Assembly (NCBI RefSeq): GCF_016925675.1 | Contig: NZ_CP070506.1 | Coordinates: forward strand, 5,020,501 to 5,084,500 | Origin: Pseudomonas hygromyciniae | GTDB lineage: Bacteria; Pseudomonadota; Gammaproteobacteria; Pseudomonadales; Pseudomonadaceae | Reading direction: 5' to 3' | DNA: 64,000 nt | Shown here: positions 44,297 through 51,857 of the stretch, one piece after another | Numbering within the stretch: the first letter of the stretch is position 1 | Layout of the letters: every line of letters starts with the position of its first letter | The notes under the pieces: generated by a model | Database searches by the model: none | The model's input: only the letters and a program-made list of their open reading frames with translations | Told to the model about the DNA's origin: nothing | Program-made: the position numbers and the translations under genes

Positions 44297-45322
44297 ATGC
44301 AAGTGAAACACCTGCTGCTGATCGCCATCCTCGCCATGACTGCTGCTTGCTCGTCAACAAAGGACGTCGTCGACGAAAACCTCAGTGAAGTCGAGCTGTA
44401 CCAGCAGGCTCAGGCCGACCTGGACAATAATAGCTACACAAGCGCCACGGCCAAGCTCAAGGCCTTGGAGTCGCGTTATCCGTTTGGCCGCTATGCCGAC
44501 CAGGCCCAGCTCGAACTGATCTATGCGAACTACAAGAACGCCGAGCCGGAAGCTGCCAAGTCCGCTGCCGAGCGTTTTATCCGCCTGCACCCGCAGCACC
44601 CGAACGTGGACTACGCCTACTACCTCAAGGGCCTGACCTCGTTTGACCAGGACGTAGGCCTGCTGGCGCGCTTCCTGCCGCTGGACATGACCAAGCGTGA
44701 CCCAGGTGCCGCGCGCGACTCCTATAACGAGTTCGCCCAGCTGACCAGCCGCTTCCCCAATAGCCGCTACGCGCCGGACGCCAAGCAGCGCATGATCTAC
44801 CTGCGCAACCTGCTGGCCTCCTACGAAATCCACGTAGCCCACTACTACCTGACGCGCCAGGCTTATGTCGCTGCCGCCAACCGTGGTCGCTATGTGGTGG
44901 AAAACTTCCAGGAAACCCCTTCGGTGGGTGATGGCCTGGCAGTAATGACTGAAGCCTACATGCGCCTGCACCTCGACACCCTGGCAGACACCAGCTTGCA
45001 GACGCTAAAACTCAACTACCCGGACCACCCTAGCCTGAAAGACGGCCAGTTTGTCCCGCAGGTTGCCGAAGCGGATAACCGCTCGTGGCTGAGCAAGTAC
45101 ACCTTGGGTCTGATCGAGTCCCGTCCGCCATTGCCGCCGGGCGAAACCCGCGCCAACCAGGACATCCTCAAGCAGTACCAGGACGCCAAGGACGCCATTC
45201 CGTCCGAACTCAAGCCCCATGACGAGAACGGCGACGTGATCAAGGAACAAGCACCAGAAGCCCTGGGCAACAACCAGGATCGCTCGTGGTTCAGCTACAT
45301 GACATTCGGTGTCTTTGACTGA
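44297..45322 (+). CDS. bamD: Outer membrane assembly lipoprotein BamD
   Basis: Essential partner of BamA in beta-barrel insertion (341 aa). Signal peptide with lipobox AMTAAC, the acylated cysteine being C18, then five TPR-like repeats ([47 protein letters not shown] and following). The C-terminus is extended relative to E. coli BamD (245 aa) by a polar tail of ~90 residues, as usual in Pseudomonas. ATG at 44297 is fixed by the signal peptide. A strong terminator follows. Confidence 0.95.
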   Translation: MQVKHLLLIAILAMTAACSSTKDVVDENLSEVELYQQAQADLDNNSYTSATAKLKALESRYPFGRYADQAQLELIYANYKNAEPEAAKSAAERFIRLHPQHPNVDYAYYLKGLTSFDQDVGLLARFLPLDMTKRDPGAARDSYNEFAQLTSRFPNSRYAPDAKQRMIYLRNLLASYEIHVAHYYLTRQAYVAAANRGRYVVENFQETPSVGDGLAVMTEAYMRLHLDTLADTSLQTLKLNYPDHPSLKDGQFVPQVAEADNRSWLSKYTLGLIESRPPLPPGETRANQDILKQYQDAKDAIPSELKPHDENGDVIKEQAPEALGNNQDRSWFSYMTFGVFD

Positions 45323-45343
45323 AAACCAGTCTGGCAGCGCAAG

Positions 45344-45370
45344 AAGGAGCCCCTCGGGGCTCCTTTTTTC
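45344..45370 (+). terminator. Rho-independent terminator of bamD
   Basis: AAGGAGCCCC / GGGGCTCCTT with a two-base loop and TTTTTT. Confidence 0.9.
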
Positions 45371-45449
45371 ATAGCGCGACTTTATTACCCTGTGCGCCGC
45401 TAACATCCTTGGCTAAACTGCCGGATTCCCTGTCGAGAAGCTGCCTGCC

Positions 45450-45683
45450 ATGGTTCGTTTACTGTTCTGGATTGCCCTGATTGCTGCTGCGGTATGGTTC
45501 TGGCGCAAGTTCAAGCGCCCCGCTTCGACCCAGCAACAGTCCAACGAACAAGGCGCCGCGCCCATGGTTCGCTGTGCGCACTGCGGTGTGCACTTGCCCC
45601 AGGACCGGGCATTGAGCCAGCGCCAGGAGTGGTACTGCACTCAAGCGCACCTCGAGCAGGGACCGAAGTCAATCGAGCGCTGA
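45450..45683 (+). CDS. PP0621-type small membrane-anchored zinc-ribbon protein
   Basis: A 77-aa protein with an N-terminal hydrophobic anchor (LLFWIALIAAAVWFW) and basic stop-transfer residues RKFKR, then a short zinc-binding part CAHCGVHLP ... YCTQAHL. It matches the PP0621 family found after bamD in pseudomonads, where it normally precedes the pilS-pilR sensor genes. Here pilSR are absent. Function unknown. Confidence 0.8.
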   Translation: MVRLLFWIALIAAAVWFWRKFKRPASTQQQSNEQGAAPMVRCAHCGVHLPQDRALSQRQEWYCTQAHLEQGPKSIER

Positions 45684-45695
45684 TAATCCCGGAAC

Positions 45696-45779
45696 TGTGG
45701 GAGCTGGCTTGCCAGCGATGGCGATCAGAAGATCACCCCACAAACATCTGCCGCCATCGCCGGCAGGCCGGCACCTACA
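45696..45779. repeat. REP pair, GTGGGAGCTGGCTTGCCAGCGATGG type
   Basis: The left arm TGTGGGAGCTGGCTTGCCAG continues GCGATGGC; the right arm is an imperfect complement (GCCATCGCCGGCAGGCCGGC then ACCTACA). Situated between the PP0621-type gene and thiO, at the position where pilS-pilR would be expected. Confidence 0.75.
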
Positions 45780-45790
45780 AAGGGCCGCCT

Positions 45791-46891
45791 CTATATCCGA
45801 CCAGCGGGCGCATAAGGGGCCGGATCAATGACCGGCTCATGCCCCAGCAGCAAGTCAGCAAACAACTGGCAAGACGCAGGTGCCAATACCAGGCCGTTGC
45901 GATAATGCCCGCAGTTCAGCCACAACCCTTCAAACCCTGACACCTTGCCGATATAAGGGATGCCCTCGGGTGAACCAGGCCGCAACCCGGCCCAGTGGCC
46001 CACCACTTCGGCATCCGCCAGCGCCGGAATCAACTCCACTGCCGAGGCTTTCAGGCTTTCCAGGGCCGGTTCGGTCGGTGTCTTGTCGAAGCCTTCATGT
46101 TCCAGCGTACTGCCAACCAGGATGTGCCCATCCCGGCGAGGAATCGCATAGCGTCCTTTCGCCAGGACCATGCTCGAAAGAAAGTCAGAGGCGCACTTGT
46201 ACAGAATCATCTGCCCCTTGACCGGCTCCACCGGCAACGTCAGCCCCAGGCTACCCAGCAATTCACCACTCCAGGCACCGGCCGCGAGCACGATCTGGTC
46301 GCCACGCACCTCTCCCTGAGCCGTATTGACTCCGACGATGCCGCCGCCCTCCTGGATAAAGCCCCGTACTGCGCAATGCTCATGCAGAGTCACGCCAGGC
46401 AACGCCAATAACGCAGCCTTGAGGGATTTGACCAGGCGTGGATTACGCACATTGGCCACGTCCGCCATATAAATGGCCTGTGAAAAACCCGGCCCCAGCA
46501 CTGGAACCGCATCACGGGCGGCCGACACGTCCACCTTGCTCAGTGGCCGGCCTTCCCGCACGGCCCAGGCCAGGGCATCGGCCTCGTCGTCGAGGTCCAG
46601 CCAATACAGGCCCGTGGTATGAACCTCGGGATCCACACCAGTGGCGGCAAACAGGCGCTGGGCCAATTGCGGGTAAAAATCCTGGGACCAATGGGCCAGC
46701 GCCGTGACGGCCGGGCTGTAGCGCCATGGGTATAACGGCGAAACAATCCCGCCACCGGCCCAGGAAGACTCTTGCCCGACCGCTGAACGGTCCAGCACGA
46801 CTACTGCCTGCCCCTGCGTTGCCAGGTTGAACGCCGTCAACAGCCCGATAACACCACCACCCACAACTACGACTTGCTGTTGCTTGGTCAT
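45791..46891 (-). CDS. thiO: Glycine oxidase ThiO (FAD-dependent amine oxidase)
   Basis: A 366-aa DAAO-family flavoenzyme. In thiamine synthesis ThiO oxidises glycine to iminoacetate, which with ThiS-thiocarboxylate gives the thiazole. The FAD motif VVVVGGGVIGLLTAFNLA is at the N-terminus, the SWAGGGIVSPLYPWRY substrate-side motif follows, and GLRPGSPEGIPYIG with NCGHYRNGLVLAPA lie at the C-terminus. ATG at 46891 gives the canonical MTKQQQVVVVGGG start; upstream in-frame codons reach to pilE. No thiamine riboswitch is near. Confidence 0.9.
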   Translation of the reverse strand: MTKQQQVVVVGGGVIGLLTAFNLATQGQAVVVLDRSAVGQESSWAGGGIVSPLYPWRYSPAVTALAHWSQDFYPQLAQRLFAATGVDPEVHTTGLYWLDLDDEADALAWAVREGRPLSKVDVSAARDAVPVLGPGFSQAIYMADVANVRNPRLVKSLKAALLALPGVTLHEHCAVRGFIQEGGGIVGVNTAQGEVRGDQIVLAAGAWSGELLGSLGLTLPVEPVKGQMILYKCASDFLSSMVLAKGRYAIPRRDGHILVGSTLEHEGFDKTPTEPALESLKASAVELIPALADAEVVGHWAGLRPGSPEGIPYIGKVSGFEGLWLNCGHYRNGLVLAPASCQLFADLLLGHEPVIDPAPYAPAGRI

Positions 46892-46950
46892 TGTTCGATC
46901 CAGCCCATAAAAAGAAAGGAGTGCCCCAGGCACCCCATCGCCCACCAGCC

Positions 46951-47349
46951 TCATCGCCCCCAGCACTCCTGACGAGTGGTGCCGGGCACCGCGCCGGGAT
47001 TATCCCGTGCGCCAGTACTGGTCAAACTGAACTCACCACAAGTATCACCCAGCATCGTCCCCGCAAAAGGCGTCGCGGTCAGGGTGAAATCCTGCGGGTT
47101 CAGTATCACCGTGATTCTATAGCGATCATTGCCGGTACTGACGCCGCTGGCATCAATAAAAGTGCCATTTCTCACGTAATAGCGTTCCAGATGCTGGGCT
47201 TGCTCCGTGAGCAGACCGACGATTTCTGTGCGGTAGGCCTTTTTCACATGGGCGGTGTATCCCGGATAAATCACCGCGGCCAATGTGGCAATGATCGCCA
47301 GTGCAATCAGTAGCTCTATCAAGGTGAATCCTTTGCAGTTGCCCCTCAT
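46951..47349 (-). CDS. pilE: Minor type IV pilin PilE
   Basis: A 132-aa pilin-like protein: leader MRGNCKG cleaved before FTLIE, then LLIALAIIATLAAVIYPGYTAHV and the PilE-like HLERYYVRNGTF region; C-terminal cysteines in DTCGEFSL and QECWGR may form the D-loop disulfide. ATG at 47349 (AGGTGA eight bases upstream) is favoured over GTG at 47361. Primes pilus assembly with PilV-W-X in P. aeruginosa. There it is separated from pilX by pilY1/pilY2, which are missing here. Confidence 0.85.
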   Translation of the reverse strand: MRGNCKGFTLIELLIALAIIATLAAVIYPGYTAHVKKAYRTEIVGLLTEQAQHLERYYVRNGTFIDASGVSTGNDRYRITVILNPQDFTLTATPFAGTMLGDTCGEFSLTSTGARDNPGAVPGTTRQECWGR

Positions 47350-47361
47350 CGTGATGCTCAC

Positions 47362-47895
47362 CTACTGAAGTTGTCGCCATAGAATTCGTCGGAATCGCCC
47401 ATCGGCATCCGGCACGACTCGCGCATAGACGCTCTCCAGGACGGTGCGCGACTGACCGCTGATCCCCACTGCCGTGACCCGATATAAAGTCGCCGGGGTA
47501 TCGGGCGGCAAATGTGCCAATCCGATACCGGCCCCCAGATTTTGAATGCCGTAGACGCCCCCCTTCAGGCCGACCCACGCGATAGCCGAGACCGGATCAA
47601 CGCCCGGATGACTGATGGCATACGCCTCTTTTGGCGGAGCACAGGCCACTTGCGACTGACAGGTCGGCAAACCAAACCCATGCGCCTGCACAGCCGACTC
47701 ACCGCGCCTGAGCCCGTCTTCGGCAGCTTGAAACGATAGGTTGCGATGCCTGATGCTGCCGGCGAGTTGCTCCTGCGACGTTGCACCCTGCATCGATGAC
47801 AGCCCGAGAGCCGTCAACAGCAGCAGCAATACCAGGCTGATCAACAACACCATGCCGCGCTGCCTGGAGGCCGATATCCCGCGCCCGCTATTCAA
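47362..47895 (-). CDS. pilX: Minor pilin PilX
   Basis: A 177-aa PilX-type protein. The leader RQRG is cleaved before MVLLISLVLLLLLTALGLSSMQ, with E of the consensus in the later FQAAEDGLRRGESAV region, the hallmark of PilX (no Glu5). Its start overlaps the pilW stop by eight bases. Works at the pilus tip with PilY1 in P. aeruginosa. No pilY1 is found here. Confidence 0.82.
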   Translation of the reverse strand: MNSGRGISASRQRGMVLLISLVLLLLLTALGLSSMQGATSQEQLAGSIRHRNLSFQAAEDGLRRGESAVQAHGFGLPTCQSQVACAPPKEAYAISHPGVDPVSAIAWVGLKGGVYGIQNLGAGIGLAHLPPDTPATLYRVTAVGISGQSRTVLESVYARVVPDADGRFRRILWRQLQ

Positions 47896-48595
47896 GGCGA
47901 TTACGCACGGCTGCGACGGCGCTGTAGACCTGGTCCCGCACGCGACCTGCCGGATCGCGCAGCGTCAACACCACACGCACACTGCGGATCAGCGATTCGT
48001 CGCTGGGGCGGCTGTCATACCGGGTCACGACACTAGACCCAGGCCGGCTGGCCATCCCGAAACTCAATTCGAACGCCCCCACGTTATCCACCAGCACCGC
48101 CTTGGCCGGTGTTGCCGGGGTGCTGAGCTTCAGTTGCCCCGACTCAAAGGTGTAGGTCAGCTTGCGCACGGGAAAAGCGATCTGCCCGGGCCCTGGCTTG
48201 GGTGGTACCCCCGAATAGCTCTGAGCGCTGTCGATACAATTGCTGAGCACCGTCCAGTCAGGTCGACTGCCCTGGTCACCGACATCGCCGGTGACCAGGG
48301 TCAGGCTAGTTGAGGCGCCATTGACCACCACACCGACCGGCCTGGAAAAGTCAGCAGGCGCCTGAGCAATCAAAGGTAGGGACAGGCAGCCGAACATCCC
48401 CGCCAGACGAATCTCCTGAACCATCTTGCCCAGGACAAATCGCCCATCATCCTGCAATAGCGCCGAGGCGTGCTGGCTGGCAGCGGTACTGCGAGCGGCC
48501 AGTGTTACCTGGACGGCCGCCAGGATCACGATCAACCCCAGGGTTGCCGCCAGCAATGCCTCGACCAGGCCAAAGCCCGAACTGGAACGTTTCAT
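47888..48595 (-). CDS. pilW: Minor pilin PilW
   Basis: A 235-aa PilW family protein: leader MKRSSSGFG (Gly before LVEALLAATLGLIVILAAVQV, Glu at the usual position), then the QHASALLQDDGRFVLGKMVQEIRLAGMFGC motif highly typical of PilW. It overlaps pilV by four bases and pilX by eight, so the set is one operon. Confidence 0.85.
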   Translation of the reverse strand: MKRSSSGFGLVEALLAATLGLIVILAAVQVTLAARSTAASQHASALLQDDGRFVLGKMVQEIRLAGMFGCLSLPLIAQAPADFSRPVGVVVNGASTSLTLVTGDVGDQGSRPDWTVLSNCIDSAQSYSGVPPKPGPGQIAFPVRKLTYTFESGQLKLSTPATPAKAVLVDNVGAFELSFGMASRPGSSVVTRYDSRPSDESLIRSVRVVLTLRDPAGRVRDQVYSAVAAVRNRLE

Positions 48596-49077
48596 CGCGA
48601 AGGCCTCGGATCAACGGCGACCCGACTGGTCAGGGTGAATGTTTCACGGGTGTTGCCAGCATTGGCTGCGCGCGAATCATCCCAACTGATACTAATGGTG
48701 ACCTCACGCTGGTTGACCGCAATCGAACCTTTGGCGGTATCGCCAGCCAAGTGGCTGATGTTGGCCTCGAAGTCGTGCAAATCCAGGTCGCGAACACTCG
48801 CGGACAAGGTATTGGAGGGCGAAGTATCGCCACTTCCCCAGACGTAATCAGCACCCGCGTTGGCACGGATCCGGTCGAGCATGTCATAGGCGATGAAACT
48901 CGCCTGGCTGATCATCCTGGAACTGTCGGTGTACTTGAGTGCATTCAACTGGATCAGCCCGGCCCCCAGCAGGCCAACGCCGAGAATCAGCAGCGAGACC
49001 AATACTTCGATCAGGCTCATGCCGACCTCCCGGCCTGCGGGAACGGGAACACAACACGTTGTCGGGCAAGCTCGCAT
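48592..49077 (-). CDS. pilV: Minor pilin PilV (start uncertain)
   Basis: A PilV-type minor pilin: MSLIEVLVSLLILGVGLLGAGLIQLNALKYTDSS is the usual helix, preceded in frame by EVG, so the cleavage site would be G before MSLIE. The only in-frame ATGs giving that leader are at 49077, 49083 and 49089, and none has a ribosome binding site. The ATG at 49020 has a strong GGGAGG five bases upstream but would start after the leader glycine and leave no processing site. I keep 49077 (161 aa) provisionally. It begins the pilV-W-X-E operon, divergent from the FimT-like gene. Confidence 0.7.
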   Translation of the reverse strand: MRACPTTCCVPVPAGREVGMSLIEVLVSLLILGVGLLGAGLIQLNALKYTDSSRMISQASFIAYDMLDRIRANAGADYVWGSGDTSPSNTLSASVRDLDLHDFEANISHLAGDTAKGSIAVNQREVTISISWDDSRAANAGNTRETFTLTSRVAVDPRPSR

Positions 49078-49280
49078 AGCCATCGTCATCCTTGTCGAGG
49101 GTCATAAAAACGGCCCAGATGGCCGTGCGTTGCCAAAGACTAGCGCCGCTCGCGCAGCCGCGCTGCCCCTCGGAATATAGGGAAATACTTTGGACAGGAA
49201 GGCCATCACTGCGCAGGCGTGGGCCGCCGCTATAACTATTCCTGCCACAGACGAATGAACTGTCCACGGAGGGACGATGT

Positions 49281-49862
49281 ATGAAACAACGCGGCTTCAC
49301 ATTGATCGAACTGCTGCTCGGCTTGATCGTCAGCGGCATCCTGGCGCAATTGGCGGTGCCTGGTTTCAAGAGCCTTCTGGACTCACAAACGCGACTGAGC
49401 GCGGCACAGGCACTGGCCTCCGGCCTGCGCTACGCCCGTACCCAAGCCATTGCGCGCAATCGGACGGTGGTCATCCATGCGCTGGATGACGACTGGAGCC
49501 GAGGCTGGAGGGTGGTGGTGGACATGAATGGGCGCGGCCATCTGGACGACGACAACCCGGTACTGCTGGAGCGCCAGGATAATGGGCGGATCCCCATCGT
49601 GGGCAATACCCCGGTGCGCACGCAAATTCGCTTCAGCGGGTTGGGCGAACCCCTGCTGTCTGCGGGAGGGTTTCGCGCTGGCACCGTGCATGTGTGCTCA
49701 ACGGACCAGCCGCTGAGCCTGCATCAGGTAGTGCTGGCACCCACCGGCCGGATCAGCCTGCGCAGCGACAAAGCCGAGCAGGCGTTGTGCCGGGGGTACA
49801 CCAGCGAGCTGGGACTCAGAGCAGCGAACGAACCCGCAGCTCCTTGGGCATGGAAAAAGTAA
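49281..49862 (+). CDS. GspH/FimT-family pseudopilin
   Basis: A 193-aa prepilin-like protein with leader MKQRG cleaved before [28 protein letters not shown] and the GspH/FimT pattern [22 protein letters not shown]. This is FimT or FimU of the minor pilin set. GGAGGG precedes the ATG. It is divergent from pilV and convergent with ispH, overlapping its 3' end by 47 bp. In P. aeruginosa fimT/fimU lie at the thiO side, so the block is reversed here. Confidence 0.85.
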   Translation: MKQRGFTLIELLLGLIVSGILAQLAVPGFKSLLDSQTRLSAAQALASGLRYARTQAIARNRTVVIHALDDDWSRGWRVVVDMNGRGHLDDDNPVLLERQDNGRIPIVGNTPVRTQIRFSGLGEPLLSAGGFRAGTVHVCSTDQPLSLHQVVLAPTGRISLRSDKAEQALCRGYTSELGLRAANEPAAPWAWKK

Positions 49863-50763
49863 TGTTTTCTTCACGCCCTGCCAGCTCGTCCGCGCCTGTC
49901 GCGCCCCACGCCTGCAACTGTTGGATTACGCCACGCACCAAGACTTCCGGCGCCGAAGCGCCCGCCGTGATACCGATGCGCTCGACACCGTCGAACCAAC
50001 TGCGCTGCAGGTCTTCGGCGCCATCAATCAGGTATGCCGGGGTGGCCATGCGTTCGGCCAGTTCACGCAGACGATTGGAGTTGGAGCTGTTGGGGCTACC
50101 CACTACCAGTACCACGTCACACTCATCGGCCAGTTGCTTGACCGCATCCTGGCGGTTTTGCGTGGCGTAGCAGATATCGTCCTTGCGTGGCCCACCGATG
50201 GCGGGAAAACGAGTACGCAGGGCATCGATGACGCGGCTGGTGTCATCCATCGACAACGTGGTCTGGGTCACGAATGCCAACTTCTCAGGGTTATGCACTT
50301 GCAACTCGGCGACGTCTTTTTCGTCCTCCACCAGGTAGATCGCGCCGCCATTGCTGGCGTCGTACTGCCCCATGGTGCCTTCGACTTCGGGGTGACCGGC
50401 ATGGCCGATCAGAATGCACTCACGGCCGTCGCGGCTGTAGCGCGCCACTTCGATATGCACCTTGGTTACCAGCGGGCAGGTCGCATCGAAGACTTTCAGG
50501 CCACGGCCTGCCGCTTCGGTGCGCACGGCCTGGGAAACGCCGTGGGCGCTGAAAATGACGATAACGTCATCCGGCACCTGATCCAGTTCCTCGACAAAAA
50601 TCGCACCGCGAGCACGCAGATCTTCGACCACGAACTTGTTGTGGACGACTTCATGGCGCACGTAGATCGGCGGCCCGAAGACTTCCAGGGCGCGATTGAC
50701 GATTTCGATCGCCCGGTCCACGCCGGCGCAGAAGCCACGGGGGTTGGCGAGTTTGATTTGCAT
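49816..50763 (-). CDS. ispH: 4-hydroxy-3-methylbut-2-enyl diphosphate reductase
   Basis: The last enzyme of the MEP isoprenoid pathway (315 aa), a 4Fe-4S protein producing IPP and DMAPP. Cluster cysteines are visible in [26 protein letters not shown] and [10 protein letters not shown]; also [13 protein letters not shown] and TAGASAPE. The start [10 protein letters not shown] is at 50763; longer in-frame readings run into the REPIN. Last gene of the ribF-ileS-lspA-fkpB-ispH series. Confidence 0.95.
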   Translation of the reverse strand: MQIKLANPRGFCAGVDRAIEIVNRALEVFGPPIYVRHEVVHNKFVVEDLRARGAIFVEELDQVPDDVIVIFSAHGVSQAVRTEAAGRGLKVFDATCPLVTKVHIEVARYSRDGRECILIGHAGHPEVEGTMGQYDASNGGAIYLVEDEKDVAELQVHNPEKLAFVTQTTLSMDDTSRVIDALRTRFPAIGGPRKDDICYATQNRQDAVKQLADECDVVLVVGSPNSSNSNRLRELAERMATPAYLIDGAEDLQRSWFDGVERIGITAGASAPEVLVRGVIQQLQAWGATGADELAGREENITFSMPKELRVRSLL

Positions 50764-50784
50764 GCTGTGCCTCGTGTCTTGCCA

Positions 50785-50884
50785 TGTAGGAGCGAGCTTG
50801 CTCGCGAAAATTTCACAGATACTGCGATCATTCAGGATGTCAGCATTATCGTTGAAGATCTTCGCGAGCAAGCTCGCTCCTACA
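50785..50884. repeat. REPIN, GTAGGAGCGAGCTTGC type
   Basis: Perfect arms TGTAGGAGCGAGCTTGCTCG and its complement around a centre containing TTATCGTTGA. Sits in the fkpB-ispH spacer, within a same-strand operon and not at its end, so it may act as an internal mRNA stabiliser or attenuator. Confidence 0.9.
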
Positions 50885-50902
50885 GTAGGCCGGGATCGTC
50901 AG

Positions 50903-51355
50903 TTAGAGCGCTTTAACGTCGATGATTTCAACATCAAAGGTCAAGGTCTTGCCGGCCAACGGGTGGTTGAAGTCGATGGTCACCTGAGTGTCATCAAAGG
51001 TTTTCACCACGCCGGGCAGTTCAGTATTCGCCGCATCGTTGAAGATCACCAGCAAGCCTTCCGACAGTTCCATATCCTGGAACTGCGAACGCGGGATGAT
51101 CTGTACGTTTTGCGGGTTGGGCTGGCCAAAGGCGTTTTCCGGCGGAATCTGCAAGTTGCGCTTGTCGCCTGCCTTGAAGCCGAACAAGGCGGCTTCAAAA
51201 CCCGGCAGCAGGTTGCCGTCGCCGACCTTGAAGGTCGCCGGGGCCTTGTCGAACGTGCTGTCGACCGTGTCGCCATTCTCCAGGCGCAATGCAAAATGCA
51301 AGGTGACTTCCGTGTTCTGGCCAATGCGTTGCTCGGCCAATACTTGTTCAGTCAT
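50903..51355 (-). CDS. fkpB: FKBP-type peptidyl-prolyl isomerase FkpB (SlpA-like)
   Basis: A 150-aa SlyD/FkpB-type prolyl isomerase with an IF domain: VTLHFALRLENGDTVDSTFD, GNLLPGFEAALFGFKAGDK, and DFNHPLAGKTLTFDVEIIDV. It overlaps lspA by eight bases, as in the conserved ileS-lspA-fkpB-ispH cluster. Confidence 0.93.
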   Translation of the reverse strand: MTEQVLAEQRIGQNTEVTLHFALRLENGDTVDSTFDKAPATFKVGDGNLLPGFEAALFGFKAGDKRNLQIPPENAFGQPNPQNVQIIPRSQFQDMELSEGLLVIFNDAANTELPGVVKTFDDTQVTIDFNHPLAGKTLTFDVEIIDVKAL

Positions 51356-51857
51356 TTACGGCTTCTCCGGGTTTGTTGCCCTTGAACATATCCAGCGCCA
51401 GCATGATTGCGCCAACGCAGATGGCGCTGTCGGCAAAGTTGAACGCCGGGAAGTAATGGCGGTTCTGCCAGTGCACCAGAATGAAGTCGATCACATGGCC
51501 CAAGGCAATGCGGTCGTACAGATTGCCCAGGGCCCCGCCCAGCACCAGCGCCAGGGCGATAGCCAGCCAGGTGTCGTTGCGGCCCAGGCGCTTGAGCCAG
51601 ACCACCAGCACCGCACTGACCACCACGGCGATCAGGGCAAACAGCCAACGCTGCCAGCCACCGCCGTCAGCCAGAAAGCTGAATGCGGCGCCAGTGTTGT
51701 AGGCCAAGGTCCAACTGAAGTAGTCAGGAATCACCACGATCTGCTGGAACATTTCCAGGGTGCCCTCGAAGTGAGCCTTGCTGACCTGGTCGATGACCAG
51801 GACCAGCAAGCTCAATGCGAGCCAACCCAGACGTCCGAAACGGCTGGATTTAGGCAT
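51348..51857 (-). CDS. lspA: Lipoprotein signal peptidase II
   Basis: An inner-membrane aspartic peptidase (169 aa) that removes signal peptides from acylated prolipoproteins such as BamD. Four transmembrane helices are evident. The catalytic aspartates are D124 (HVIDFI) and D143 (FNFADSAI), and NTGAAFSF and [11 protein letters not shown] are conserved. ATG at 51857 overlaps the ileS stop by eight bases. Confidence 0.95.
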   Translation of the reverse strand: MPKSSRFGRLGWLALSLLVLVIDQVSKAHFEGTLEMFQQIVVIPDYFSWTLAYNTGAAFSFLADGGGWQRWLFALIAVVVSAVLVVWLKRLGRNDTWLAIALALVLGGALGNLYDRIALGHVIDFILVHWQNRHYFPAFNFADSAICVGAIMLALDMFKGNKPGEAVND

